Of a stretch of DNA of 64,000 nucleotides, positions 7,492 to 16,682 are shown in pieces. The DNA comes from Xaviernesmea oryzae (lineage in GTDB: Bacteria; Pseudomonadota; Alphaproteobacteria; Rhizobiales; Rhizobiaceae), in the NCBI RefSeq assembly GCF_900177415.1, contig NZ_FXAF01000006.1, positions 1,512,001-1,576,000 of the forward strand, written 5' to 3'. The notes beneath the pieces were generated by a model. The model was given only the letters and a program-made list of their open reading frames with translations, did no database searches and was not told where the DNA came from. Numbering within the stretch: the stretch's first letter is position 1; the number at the start of each line of letters is the position of its first letter. The position numbers and the translations under genes are program-made.

Positions 7492-10400
7492 TTACTCCGC
7501 CGCGATCGCCGCCGGCACATCGTCGTTCGCCTCATGCCGGTCGCCATCCTTCCTCCGGCCGAGCCTCCCCAGAAACCGCCCGAACCGATCCATTTCCACG
7601 AAAATGACAGGCGTGATGAACAGCGTCAGCGCCTGGGAAACGATCAGCCCGCCGACGACCGCGACGCCGAGGGGCTGGCGCAGCTCCGAGGAGGCGCCGG
7701 TGCCGAGTGCGATCGGCAGCGCGCCGAGCAGCGCGCAGAAAGTCGTCATCATGATCGGCCGGAAGCGCCTGACGCAGGCCTCGTGGATCGCCGCACTCGC
7801 CGTCTCCGACTTCGCGCGCATCGTCTCCACCGCCACGTCGATCATCATGATGGCGTTCTTCTTGACGATGCCGATCAGCATCAAAAGCCCGATCAGCGCG
7901 ATGATCGACAGGTCGAAGCCGAAGATTTTCAGCGCCAGCAGCGCCCCGAAAGCCGCCGCCGGCAGGCCGGAGAGGATCGTCAGCGGGTGGATGAAGCTCT
8001 CGTAGAGCACGCCGAGCACCACATAGATGGTCAGCACCGCGGCGAGGATCAGAAGCGGCGTGTTGCCCTGGCTCTGCTGGAAGATCTGCGCCGTGCCGCC
8101 GTAGGAGGTGAACACGTCGTTCGGCATCTGCAGGTTCGCCTTGATCCCGTCGATCGCCGCCGTCGCGTCGGAAAGCGAAACGCCCGCCGGCAGGTTGAAC
8201 GACACGGTGGTCGAGACGAGCTGGCCGGTCTGGTTGATCGTCACCGGCGCGGTCTGGCGCACCACCTCGGCGAAGTTCGAGAGCGGCACCAGCGAGCCGC
8301 TGGCGGACATCACCCGGATGTCCTGCAGCATCTGGTCGTTCCACTGCTTGGTATTGTCGAACTCGGTGATGACGTCGTAGCTGTTGCCGGTCGACTGGAT
8401 CTCGGCCGCGGTATAGCCGCCGAAGGCCATCTGCAGCGTTTCGCGCAATTCCTGGTCGGTAATGCCGAACGACGCCGCCTTTTCCGGGTCGACCTTGATG
8501 TTCGCCTCGATCGCGGCGTTCTGGGCATCCGAGGTCACGTCGGTGAAATGCGCCCGGTCGGCGCGCATCGCCGCCTGGATCTTGCCCGCCCATTCGTTCG
8601 TCTGGTCGGCGTCGAGCGCCTGCACGACGAGCTGGTATTGGCTGGCGGTGGAGCGGCCGCCGAAGCGCAGGCTCTGCTGCGGCGTGATGAAGGTCTTTAT
8701 CCCGGCCACCTTGGACGTCGCCTGTCTCAGGTCGCGCAGCGTCTGGTCGAGCGGCGGGCGTTTTTCCCGGTCCTTCAGCTCCACGAAGATCGTGCCGTTG
8801 TTGAGCGAGCTGCGGCCGTTGCTGCCGACGATCGAGGTGATGTGGGCGACGGCCGGGTTCTTCTCGACGATCGTGGCCACCTGGCTTTGAAGGTCGCGCA
8901 TGGCCGGATAGGAAATGTCCTCGCGGGCCTGCGTGGAGATGGTCAGCCGGCCGATATCCTCCTGCGGGAAGAAGCTCGTGGGCAGGGTCTTGAAGAGATA
9001 GGCCGAACCGCCCACCGAAGCGAGGAAGATGAGCATGACGATGCCGCGGTTTGCGAGGCACCAGCCGACGGCCTTGTCGTAACCCCTCAGCGTACGGCTG
9101 AAACCGGCGTCGAAGACGCGCACCATCAGGCCGGGGCTATGACGGCCGCCGGAAAGGCGCGAGCCGAGCATCGGCGTCACCGTCAGCGAGACGATCGCCG
9201 AGGCGACGATGGCGAGCGCCACGACCATGCCGAACTCGTTGAAGAGCCGCCCGACCACGCCGCCCATCAGGAGGATCGGGATGAAGACGGCGATCAGCGA
9301 TACCGACATGGAGACGATCGTATAGCTGACCTCCGAAGCGCCCTGGATCGCCGCCTGCATCACCGGCATGCCGTCCTCGATATGCCGCATGATGTTTTCC
9401 AGCATGACGATCGCATCGTCCACCACCAGGCCGACCGAGAGCGTCAGCCCGAGCAGCGAGATGTTGTCGATGCTGTAGCCGAGCACATACATGGCGCCGA
9501 ACGTGGTGATCAGTGACAGCGGCACGGCGAGCGCCGGCACGATGGTGGCGGTGATCCGGCCGAGGAAGAGATAGATGACAAGCACGACGAGCCCGATGGT
9601 CAGCATCAGCGTGAACTGCACGTCGGAGATCGAGGCGCGGATCGCCGTCGAGGCGTCGTTCATCACGTTGAGCGACACCGAGGCGGGCAGCTCGGCCGAA
9701 AGCGAAGGAAGCTTCGCCCGCACGGCGTCCACCACGTCCACCGTATTGGCGTCCGGCTGGCGCTGGATCGCGAGGATGATCGACTGGTTGCCGTCATACC
9801 AGCTTCCGGCGTCCAGATTTTCGACGCTGTCCTGAACGTCGGCGACGTCGCCGAGATGGATCGGCGCGCCGTTCGGGCTGGCGATCACCAGCGAGCGGAA
9901 CTGATCCGCATTGGTGCGCTGCGTATCGGCATTGATGGTGAGCCGCTGGGTGTTGTTTTCCAGCGAGCCGACCGGCGCCTGGCTGTTGGCATTGGCGATC
10001 GCGTTGGTGACGGTGTCGACGCCGAGATTGCGCGCCTGCAATCTGGCGGGATCAAGCTCGACGCGCACCGCATAGGTCTGGGCGCCGAAGATCGAGACTT
10101 CCGCGACGCCCGGCAGCGTCGAAAGGGCAGGGGACAGGACGTCCTCGGCGATCTCGTCGACCTTGCTGCGCGGCAGCGTATCGCTTTTGACCGCAAGCAG
10201 CAGCACCGGCGCATCGGCCGGGTTGGTCTTGCGATAGCTCGGCGGCGTCGTCATGTTGTCCGGCAGCTGCCGTGTCGCGTGCGAGATCGCCGCCTGCACG
10301 TCGGCCGCGGCCGCGTCGATATCCCGGTTGAGGTCGAACTGCAGCACGATCGACGTATTGCCGAGGGAGTTCGTGGCGCTGATCTCGCTGATGCCGGGGA

Positions 10401-10620
10401 TCGTCTCGAACTGCTTGATGAGCGGCGTCGAAACCGCGGTCGCCATGGTCTGCGGCGAGGCGCCGGTGAGCTGGGCCGAGACGTTGATCGTCGGGAAATC
10501 CACCTGCGGCAGCGCGGCGACCGGCAGGAGCTGGTAGCCGGCGAGGCCGGCGAGTACGGCGCCGATCGCAAGCAGCGTGGTGGCGACAGGGCGGCGGATG
10601 CAGAATTGCGGGATCATCAT
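7492..10620 (-). CDS. RND efflux pump inner-membrane permease (HAE1/AcrB-MdtB family)
   Basis: 1042 residues, the normal size for a hydrophobe/amphiphile-efflux RND permease. The N-terminal helix (CIRRPVATTLLAIGAVLAG) precedes the first porter domain. GLVVDDAIVMLENI in TM4 holds the paired aspartates of the proton relay and GIVKKNAIMMID in the second half holds the partner lysine. It works as a trimer with the adaptor encoded just upstream and a TolC-like outer-membrane protein, which is not in this window. The start is the ATG at 10620, which overlaps the adaptor's stop codon (ATGA). A longer open frame runs upstream but is antisense noise over the adaptor gene. Confidence 0.94.
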   Translation of the reverse strand: MMIPQFCIRRPVATTLLAIGAVLAGLAGYQLLPVAALPQVDFPTINVSAQLTGASPQTMATAVSTPLIKQFETIPGISEISATNSLGNTSIVLQFDLNRDIDAAAADVQAAISHATRQLPDNMTTPPSYRKTNPADAPVLLLAVKSDTLPRSKVDEIAEDVLSPALSTLPGVAEVSIFGAQTYAVRVELDPARLQARNLGVDTVTNAIANANSQAPVGSLENNTQRLTINADTQRTNADQFRSLVIASPNGAPIHLGDVADVQDSVENLDAGSWYDGNQSIILAIQRQPDANTVDVVDAVRAKLPSLSAELPASVSLNVMNDASTAIRASISDVQFTLMLTIGLVVLVIYLFLGRITATIVPALAVPLSLITTFGAMYVLGYSIDNISLLGLTLSVGLVVDDAIVMLENIMRHIEDGMPVMQAAIQGASEVSYTIVSMSVSLIAVFIPILLMGGVVGRLFNEFGMVVALAIVASAIVSLTVTPMLGSRLSGGRHSPGLMVRVFDAGFSRTLRGYDKAVGWCLANRGIVMLIFLASVGGSAYLFKTLPTSFFPQEDIGRLTISTQAREDISYPAMRDLQSQVATIVEKNPAVAHITSIVGSNGRSSLNNGTIFVELKDREKRPPLDQTLRDLRQATSKVAGIKTFITPQQSLRFGGRSTASQYQLVVQALDADQTNEWAGKIQAAMRADRAHFTDVTSDAQNAAIEANIKVDPEKAASFGITDQELRETLQMAFGGYTAAEIQSTGNSYDVITEFDNTKQWNDQMLQDIRVMSASGSLVPLSNFAEVVRQTAPVTINQTGQLVSTTVSFNLPAGVSLSDATAAIDGIKANLQMPNDVFTSYGGTAQIFQQSQGNTPLLILAAVLTIYVVLGVLYESFIHPLTILSGLPAAAFGALLALKIFGFDLSIIALIGLLMLIGIVKKNAIMMIDVAVETMRAKSETASAAIHEACVRRFRPIMMTTFCALLGALPIALGTGASSELRQPLGVAVVGGLIVSQALTLFITPVIFVEMDRFGRFLGRLGRRKDGDRHEANDDVPAAIAAE

Positions 10621-11858
10621 TGCGCTTCTCCCACGTCCACCGGTTGATCGTCGTCGCCTGCGGAGGCGGTCTCGTTGGCCTGATCTCCGCCGAACTGCTC
10701 CGTCACGACGGCGCCGTCGAAGAGCTGCACCTGACCTTCCACGACTACATGCGTCCCTTCGGAAAGGCCGCTCGCGATCGCCGTGTCGGGGCCGTTCGAG
10801 CGGGCGATCTTGACCGGCGTCACATGCACCTTCTTGTCCTCGCCGACCGCATAGACGAACGGGGTGTCGACGCCCGGATTGACGGCCACCGTCGGCACGA
10901 CCACGTCCTTCCGGCCGCTCTCGAAATGCACCGTGACGTTCAGCGATTGCCCCGGCCAGAGAGCGCCGGAAGGATTGTCGAATTTCGCCTTGGCGAGGAT
11001 GGTGCCGGAGGCCGGATCCACCGTGTTGTCGAAGAAGCTCAGGGTTCCCCTGGCCGCCGTTCCGCCACCCTGCGGCACGGCGTCGACCGCGATCGTGCTG
11101 AGAGAGGGCCCCTGCTTCAACTGGCCGAGATACGCTTCGGGCAGATGGAACCGCACATAGATCAGATCGTACTTGGCGATCGTCGCGATCGCCGTTCCGG
11201 CACTCACATAGGCTCCCGTGCTCAGTGCGATGTCGCCCAGCCTGCCGTCGAAGGGCGCACGGATGTCGGTATTTTCCACCGCTACCTGATCGGCGGCGAT
11301 GGCGGCCTTGTCGGCATCGACCGTGGCGGCCGCCGTGTCGCGGGCGGCGCGCGCCTCGTCGTCGGCCTGCTGCGTGCCGGCATTGCGCCGGACGAGGTCG
11401 TCGGCGCGGGCAAGCGCGGTTTCCGCCTGGGTGAGTGTCGCCTGGTCGCGCACGAGCAGCGCCTCGTCCTTGGCGAGCGCGGCTTTTGCGGTCCGGTCGT
11501 CGAGCTTGGCGATCAGGTCGCCGGCCTTCACGGATGCGCCGTCGCTCGCGGCGATGCTGACGACGAGGCCCTGTTCCTGCGCGGCGATCGTGGTGTTCTC
11601 GTCGGCATCGGCCGAACCCGCGGCGGTGACGTCCATCGGCAGGGCGGTGCGGGTCGCGGCGACCGTCTTGACGGTGGGCGGCGGGCCGCCTCCGCCGCGG
11701 CGTCGTTGCTGGCCCTGATCCGTTTGCGCCTGACTGCCGCCGGTATCGGCGGAAGCCTGCTGGATGAGAGATGAAAGGAATGGAAGCCGATCGCGGAATT
11801 CCCAACCCGCAGCCCCGGCGACGATAAGAACGCCCGCAAAAATCCAGATCTTCTTCAT
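10617..11858 (-). CDS. RND efflux periplasmic adaptor (membrane-fusion protein)
   Basis: 413 residues with an N-terminal membrane anchor or signal (MKKIWIFAGVLIVAGAAGW), a Gly/Pro/Arg-rich linker, a lipoyl-like half motif (GLVVSIAASDGASVKAGD), a helical hairpin full of Ala/Asp, the second half (DIRAPFDGRLGDIALSTGAYV), then beta-barrel and membrane-proximal domains ending in an acidic tail. This is the standard HlyD/AcrA architecture linking the permease to an outer-membrane channel. It is translationally coupled to the permease by a 4-bp overlap. No dedicated regulator lies next to it. Confidence 0.93.
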   Translation of the reverse strand: MKKIWIFAGVLIVAGAAGWEFRDRLPFLSSLIQQASADTGGSQAQTDQGQQRRRGGGGPPPTVKTVAATRTALPMDVTAAGSADADENTTIAAQEQGLVVSIAASDGASVKAGDLIAKLDDRTAKAALAKDEALLVRDQATLTQAETALARADDLVRRNAGTQQADDEARAARDTAAATVDADKAAIAADQVAVENTDIRAPFDGRLGDIALSTGAYVSAGTAIATIAKYDLIYVRFHLPEAYLGQLKQGPSLSTIAVDAVPQGGGTAARGTLSFFDNTVDPASGTILAKAKFDNPSGALWPGQSLNVTVHFESGRKDVVVPTVAVNPGVDTPFVYAVGEDKKVHVTPVKIARSNGPDTAIASGLSEGTHVVVEGQVQLFDGAVVTEQFGGDQANETASAGDDDQPVDVGEAQ

Positions 11859-12055
11859 GAGGTCACCGTCTGCCTCTGGTTTGCCCGATGATGTCGATCC
11901 ATCGAGCTGCCCTTATTGCGGCGCAAAAAAGACCGATTCCATCCTTGCCGCTCACGAGCCGGTGAAAGCGGATTAAATGTTAGTAATGAAGGAGTTAGAT
12001 GAACTGGAGTTAATCTTTCTCGCGCTTCGGCTGCGCTGCTCCAACTCGTATGCCG

Positions 12056-12259
12056 CTATCGGAGAAACCGCCGTGGAGCCCAGATGAGCAGAAGCCCGAT
12101 GACGGCGGCGATCAAGCCGTTGATGATCCAGGGTGTCTGGTTGATCATGAAGCTCGTTGCCGGATAGGGGAAAGCGCCAGTCCCCTGGCCGATCCAGAGG
12201 AGGCCGAGAAGGACCAGCAGCGCGCCGACCACCGAAAGTGCCAGTCTTGCGATTTTCAT
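12056..12259 (-). CDS. 67-residue inner-membrane protein
   Basis: Starting at the ATG at 12259, preceded by GGAG 7 nt upstream, the product is 67 residues with two hydrophobic helices (LALSVVGALLVLLGLLWIG and WIINGLIAAVIGLLLIW) joined by a short Pro-containing loop and ending in basic residues. An upstream in-frame start exists but has no ribosome binding site. Similar tiny two-helix proteins are common in rhizobia; the function is unknown. Confidence 0.7.
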   Translation of the reverse strand: MKIARLALSVVGALLVLLGLLWIGQGTGAFPYPATSFMINQTPWIINGLIAAVIGLLLIWAPRRFLR

Positions 12260-12348
12260 GGGAGATCTCCGAAGGCTGAGGAAACTTCCGGAATCATAGT
12301 CCTCCGCCTTGCCCGCCGCGAAACGCATTCGCGTGATTTGGGCACGGC

Positions 12349-12681
12349 TCAGACGTCTTCGTAATAGCGCGCGATCAGCGGCCTCGAAGCCTGTTCCTCG
12401 TGTTCGGACAGCACGAAGCCGGCGATGCGGCTCGAAGGCGAGAAGTTATCGAGGAGGTTGGCGATGACCGCATCTTCGACGGCACCCAGGGCCCTTGCGT
12501 GGAGGGTTGCCGGCTTGGCAACTGCGGGGCGTGTCGCCCGGCGGCCGTCATCGCTGGCCGGCATGTCTTCGATCGCAAGCATTTCCGCGATCGCCGCGGC
12601 GGCGGAGACCGGTGCGGGCGGCGCGGAGGAGGAACTGTCCGGGGCGGAATCCTCGTCGGCCCCGGAAATGCTTTCGATCAT
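12349..12681 (-). CDS. hypothetical acidic protein, 110 residues
   Basis: The N-terminal 45 residues are low complexity (Ser/Ala/Pro/Asp). The C-terminal half (ARALGAVEDAVIANLLDNFS, then a tail ending ARYYEDV) looks globular or helical. AAGGA 10 nt before the ATG supports the start. I do not recognise the family. The dense GC-rich shadows on the other strand leave some doubt that it is expressed. Confidence 0.5.
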   Translation of the reverse strand: MIESISGADEDSAPDSSSSAPPAPVSAAAAIAEMLAIEDMPASDDGRRATRPAVAKPATLHARALGAVEDAVIANLLDNFSPSSRIAGFVLSEHEEQASRPLIARYYEDV

Positions 12682-12787
12682 GCCGGCGATCCTTGATGGA
12701 GAGGGCCGGCTTACCTTTTATGACAGGCGCCTTGAGAGACCGCCAACGGCGATCGCTCAATTTGAATCGATGTTTAGCGGCGGGAAT

Positions 12788-13591
12788 TCAGATCGAGCGC
12801 GAGGCCCCGCCGTCGACCCGCAGCATCGTGCCGGTGACATAGCTTGCAGGGGCCGAGCAGAGGAAGGCGCCCGCGGCCGCGAACTCCTCCACCTTGCCGA
12901 GCCGCCCTGCCGGGATGGTTTTCAGCGAGGCGGTGCGGATCTCTTCGAGCGATTTGCCGCTGCGCTTGGCGTTCGCCCCGTCGAGTTCGTCGATACGGTC
13001 GGTGTGGATGCGGCCGGGCAGCAGCATGTTGGCGGTGATGCCGAAGCCGGCCACTTCCGCGGCGAGCGTCTTGTTCCAGCCGACCAGCGCCGAGCGCAGC
13101 GTGTTGGAAAGCGCAAGATTGGTGATCGGCTCGACCACGCCCGACGAGGCGACGGTCAGGATGCGGCCCCACCCTTGCTGCTTCATCTGCGGCAGGAGGG
13201 CATTGGTGAGGCCGATGACGCGCAGCACCATGGACTGGAAGAAACTGTCGAGCTTGTCGGCGGTCATGTCCTCGGTCGTGCCGGGCGTCGGGCCGCCGGT
13301 ATTGTTGACGAGGATATCGATGCCGCCGAGCTTTTCCTTGACGGCATCGACCATGGCCTCGACGAAATTGTCGTCGGCGAGATCACCCCACACCCAGTCG
13401 GCCTTGCCTCCATTAGCCTTTCCTTGGCCTTCCGCATTGATCGCCTTGCAGTTTTCCGCCAGGCGGTCGCCCGAACGGCCGACGAGGAGAACGTTGGCTC
13501 CTTCCGCCGCGAGAGCCCTGGCGATGCCGAGGCCGAGGCCGCGCGACGAGGCGAGCACGAGGGCGCGTTTGCCGGTGATGCCGAGATCCAT
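12788..13591 (-). CDS. short-chain dehydrogenase/reductase with atypical active site
   Basis: 267 residues with a Rossmann nucleotide-binding start (GKRALVLASSRGLGLGIARAL), NNTGG where SDRs have NNAG, and a C-terminal DGGASRSI typical of FabG-like SDRs. The catalytic Tyr-x-x-x-Lys is not present. After VASSGVVEP the aligned stretch is LSNTLRSALVGW, with Ser and Arg at those positions. This matches the known BKR-like SDR subgroup lacking a perfect catalytic tetrad. Substrate and even oxidoreductase activity are open. It is divergent from the ETF-QO gene 259 bp away and might share its control region. Confidence 0.85.
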   Translation of the reverse strand: MDLGITGKRALVLASSRGLGLGIARALAAEGANVLLVGRSGDRLAENCKAINAEGQGKANGGKADWVWGDLADDNFVEAMVDAVKEKLGGIDILVNNTGGPTPGTTEDMTADKLDSFFQSMVLRVIGLTNALLPQMKQQGWGRILTVASSGVVEPITNLALSNTLRSALVGWNKTLAAEVAGFGITANMLLPGRIHTDRIDELDGANAKRSGKSLEEIRTASLKTIPAGRLGKVEEFAAAGAFLCSAPASYVTGTMLRVDGGASRSI

Positions 13592-13695
13592 GATGCTGTT
13601 CCTTCCTTTATTCCTGTCATCGGTGTTTCGCCTTTATAACAGCGGCAGACCGGGGCGAAAGGCCGAACTTGCTTTCTCCGGTTCGGCTTCTATAA

Positions 13696-13711
13696 TTGAC
13701 GTGAACGTAAA
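13696..13711. promoter_or_regulatory. LiuR-like (MerR family) operator upstream of ETF-QO
   Basis: TTGACGTGAACGTAAA is a 16-bp dyad (TTGACGT-GA-ACGTAAA) with one mismatch between arms. It resembles the palindromes bound by LiuR-type MerR regulators of branched-chain amino acid and ETF genes in alphaproteobacteria. It lies 140 bp before the ETF-QO start codon. No MerR gene is in the window. Confidence 0.45.
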
Positions 13712-13850
13712 AGTAATATGAGGGAACGGAAAACCGTTTTGCGCGAATGGCAAGGCGGAAGACGTTTTCCCGCCTCGACAAGTGGAATGGCTTTTGCCAA
13801 GACAGGTCGCCTGAATAATAGCCGGGAGGGGCCGGCGAGCGGAGTTTGAG

Positions 13851-15512
13851 ATGAACGAACAGGACCTTCCCGAACGGGAGAGCATGGAATTCGACGTTGT
13901 GATCGTGGGCGCTGGGCCGGCGGGCCTGTCTGCGGCGATCCGGCTGAAGCAGGTCAATCCGGATTTGACTGTGGTCGTGCTCGAAAAGGGGTCTGAGGTC
14001 GGCGCCCATATCCTTTCCGGCGCGGTGGTCGATCCGGTCGGCATCGACGCGCTGCTGCCCGGCTGGCGGGAAGAGGAGGGCCATCCCTTCAAGACGCCTG
14101 TCACCGACGACCAGTTCCTGTTTTTAGGCCCTGCCGGTTCGGTCCGCCTGCCGAACGTCATGATGCCGCCCCTGATGAACAATCACGGCAACTACATCGT
14201 CTCGCTCGGAAACGTCTGTCGCTGGCTGGCCGAAAAGGCCGAAGCGCTCGGCGTCGAGATCTATCCGGGCTTTGCCGCGACCGAAGTGCTCTACGATGAA
14301 CAGGGTGCCGTCATCGGGGTGGCGACCGGCGACATGGGCATAGAGCGCAATGGCGAGCCCGGCCCGAACTTCACGCGCGGCATGGCGCTTCTCGGCAAAT
14401 ACGTGCTGATCGGCGAGGGCGTGCGCGGCTCGCTGGCAAAACAGCTGATCCTGCGCTTCGGCCTGCAGGAGGATCGCGAGCCCCAGAAATACGGCATCGG
14501 CCTGAAGGAACTCTGGCAGGTGAAGCCGGAGAACCACAAGCCCGGCCTGGTGCAGCATTCCTTCGGCTGGCCGCTGGGCTTGTCGACCGGCGGCGGCTCC
14601 TTCCTCTATCACCTGGAGGACAATCTCGTCGCCGTCGGTTTCGTGGTTCACCTGAACTACAAGAACCCCTGGCTTTATCCGTTCGAGGAATTCCAGCGCT
14701 TCAAGACGCATCCGGCGATCCGCGGCACGTTCGAAGGGGGCAAGCGGCTGTCCTACGGCGCCCGCGCCATCACCGAGGGCGGGTACCAGTCGGTGCCGAA
14801 AATGTCCTTCCCCGGCGGCGCGCTGATCGGCTGCTCGGCCGGTCTCGTCAACGTGCCGCGCATCAAGGGCAGCCACAATGCGGTGCTTTCCGGCATGCTG
14901 GCGGCTGACAAGATCGCCGAAGCGATCGCCGCCGGCCGCGCCAATGACGAGCCGGCCGAGATCGAGGCCGGGTGGCGCTCGACGGCGATCGGCAAGGACC
15001 TGAAGCGGGTGAGGAACGTCAAGCCGCTCTGGTCGCGGTTCGGCACGCTCCTGGGCATCGGGCTCGGCGGTCTCGACATGTGGACGAACCAGCTGTTCGG
15101 CCTGTCGATCTTCGGCACGCTGAAGCACGGCAAGACGGATGCGGCGAGCTTGGAGCCTGCCGCACAGCACAGGAAGATCGATTATCCGAAGCCGGACGGT
15201 GTGCTGACCTTCGACCGTCTCTCCTCGGTGTTCCTGTCGAACACCAACCATGAGGAGGACCAGCCGGTCCACCTTCAGGTGAAGGACATGGATCTGCAGA
15301 AGCGTTCCGAACTCGACGTCTATGGCGGACCGTCGACCCGCTACTGTCCGGCGGGCGTCTACGAATGGGTGGAGAAGGACGGCGAACCGACCTTCGTCAT
15401 CAACGCCCAGAACTGCGTCCACTGCAAGACCTGCGACATCAAGGACCCCAACCAGAACATCAACTGGGTGCCGCCGCAGGGCGGCGAAGGACCGGTGTAT
15501 CAGAATATGTGA
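13851..15512 (+). CDS. electron transfer flavoprotein-ubiquinone oxidoreductase
   Basis: 553 residues. The FAD site VIVGAGPAGLSAAIRL lies near residue 15, followed by the ubiquinone and membrane-surface region in the middle. A C-terminal ferredoxin-like domain carries the 4Fe-4S ligands in RYCPAGVYEW and QNCVHCKTCDIKDP. This is the complete ETF-QO layout and length. It passes electrons from acyl-CoA and other flavoprotein dehydrogenases, via ETF, to ubiquinone on the inner membrane. GGAG 9 nt before the ATG fixes the start. The LiuR-like dyad upstream suggests control with branched-chain amino acid or fatty-acid breakdown. Confidence 0.96.
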   Translation: MNEQDLPERESMEFDVVIVGAGPAGLSAAIRLKQVNPDLTVVVLEKGSEVGAHILSGAVVDPVGIDALLPGWREEEGHPFKTPVTDDQFLFLGPAGSVRLPNVMMPPLMNNHGNYIVSLGNVCRWLAEKAEALGVEIYPGFAATEVLYDEQGAVIGVATGDMGIERNGEPGPNFTRGMALLGKYVLIGEGVRGSLAKQLILRFGLQEDREPQKYGIGLKELWQVKPENHKPGLVQHSFGWPLGLSTGGGSFLYHLEDNLVAVGFVVHLNYKNPWLYPFEEFQRFKTHPAIRGTFEGGKRLSYGARAITEGGYQSVPKMSFPGGALIGCSAGLVNVPRIKGSHNAVLSGMLAADKIAEAIAAGRANDEPAEIEAGWRSTAIGKDLKRVRNVKPLWSRFGTLLGIGLGGLDMWTNQLFGLSIFGTLKHGKTDAASLEPAAQHRKIDYPKPDGVLTFDRLSSVFLSNTNHEEDQPVHLQVKDMDLQKRSELDVYGGPSTRYCPAGVYEWVEKDGEPTFVINAQNCVHCKTCDIKDPNQNINWVPPQGGEGPVYQNM

Positions 15513-15627
15513 ATTGCCTATTCGGAATGGCCTACGCCCCGCGCCGCCGCGATCCGCGCGAGGCGCTTGTCGGGGTCCAGAGAAATGTGCCGGGCTTCAA
15601 TTTGGCTGATGCCATTAGGTGTATCGA

Positions 15628-15855
15628 TCACTCGGGATTACCGTCCCAAGTGCCGTTCGGATTCCAACGCCGCCGCGGAGGCGCTTCTACGTCCGGTCCG
15701 CTGCCGCCAAGCATGATCAATCTCTCCGCCGCCTCGTGCTGAACGAGCAGGATGAGGGCCTTCCTGATGACCGAAGAGGTCTCAGTAATGCCGGTAAATT
15801 CCTTGGCATTCGCGAGTAACTCGTCATCGATGGTAATGGTCGTCCGCACGGCCAA
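15628..15855 (-). CDS. VapB-family antitoxin, apparently without toxin
   Basis: 75 residues. The start (MAVRTTITIDDELLANAKEF) is the ribbon-helix-helix of VapB/DUF2191 antitoxins, followed by a helical neck and a C-terminal tail ending RRWNPNGTWDGNPE, which normally embraces the VapC toxin. No PIN-domain toxin follows. Downstream on the same strand there is only a 37-codon GTG ORF (15518-15631) overlapping the stop codon. It starts VIDT and then diverges, perhaps the stump of a deleted vapC. A complete, different VapBC pair is present at 30 kb. Confidence 0.8.
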   Translation of the reverse strand: MAVRTTITIDDELLANAKEFTGITETSSVIRKALILLVQHEAAERLIMLGGSGPDVEAPPRRRWNPNGTWDGNPE

Positions 15856-16034
15856 TCTCCTTTGGCTGCATCAAAAGTAGCATCGGATGATGCACTTTTC
15901 CATGCGCCCGCCCGCCATCACGACCCCGCCGCTGACACGTTCGTGATTAACTCCTGCATGCCCGACTTAGCACTTCATTAACCATAATCTTCCTAATTTC
16001 GGCGTCATCTTCTTGACGCACCAAGGACGCATTC

Positions 16035-16652
16035 ATGTCAATTTCCCGTCGCGGCTTTCTGGTCGGCCTTCCGCTTGCGCTTGCCGGCTGCGCTTCCACG
16101 ATTCCTGCGCAGACGAATTATGCGGCCCTGCCGCATGAAGAGTTTCCGCTGAAGGCAGTGCCGATCGACAAGATCAAGCCGGAACTGCGCCGCACGGAAG
16201 TGGCCTATACGACGTCGCATCCCGCAGGCACCGTGGTCGTCGATACGCCATCCCGCCGCGCCTATTACGTTCTCGGCGAAGGCCGGGCGATCCGCTATGG
16301 CGTCGGTGTCGGCCGCGCCGGTCTCGCGCTCGCCGGTAACGCCTATGTGGGTCGCAAGGCGGAATGGCCGAGCTGGACCCCGACGCTCAACATGCAGCGC
16401 CGCGAGGAGCGTTACCGCAAGCTGGCCGGCGGCCTGCCGGGCGGCCCGAACAACCCGCTCGGCGCGCGCGCCATCTATCTCTACCGCGGCGGCAACGACA
16501 CGCATTTCCGCATTCACGGCACCAACCAGCCGGAATCGATCGGGCTCGCCATGTCGAGCGGCTGCATCCGCATGATGAACCACGACGTCATCGACCTTTA
16601 CGAGCGCGTCAAGGTCGGCGCCCGGGTCGTCGTCATCCAGGCGGTTGCGTGA
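16035..16652 (+). CDS. L,D-transpeptidase (YkuD domain) lipoprotein
   Basis: 205 residues. The N-terminus has a twin-arginine-like SRRGFLVG, a hydrophobic run and a lipobox LAGC (Cys 19), so it is probably an envelope lipoprotein. The YkuD catalytic motif is clear: HGTNQPESIG followed by SSGCIRM with the active cysteine. Such enzymes make 3-3 peptidoglycan cross-links or attach proteins to peptidoglycan. Rhizobiales are known to use L,D-transpeptidases heavily. AAGGA upstream supports the start. Confidence 0.93.
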   Translation: MSISRRGFLVGLPLALAGCASTIPAQTNYAALPHEEFPLKAVPIDKIKPELRRTEVAYTTSHPAGTVVVDTPSRRAYYVLGEGRAIRYGVGVGRAGLALAGNAYVGRKAEWPSWTPTLNMQRREERYRKLAGGLPGGPNNPLGARAIYLYRGGNDTHFRIHGTNQPESIGLAMSSGCIRMMNHDVIDLYERVKVGARVVVIQAVA

Positions 16653-16682
16653 GGTCGGGCCGCCCTGACGGCAGCCCCGTGA

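Noticed and set aside
7534..9516. 660-codon + strand ORF opposite the RND permease
   Set aside because: Composition dominated by Arg, Glu, Asp and His without any domain. It is a shadow of the permease.
7492..11805. A single 1437-codon frame covering both RND genes
   Set aside because: The upstream 395 codons are an Arg/Gly-rich shadow of the adaptor gene read in another frame. The permease starts at 10620 with an ATGA overlap.
11764..11976. + strand ORF ending SSCPYCGAKKTDSI with a CxxC-like zinc motif
   Set aside because: Most of it is antisense to the adaptor's signal region and it has no ribosome binding site. One CPYC motif is not enough.
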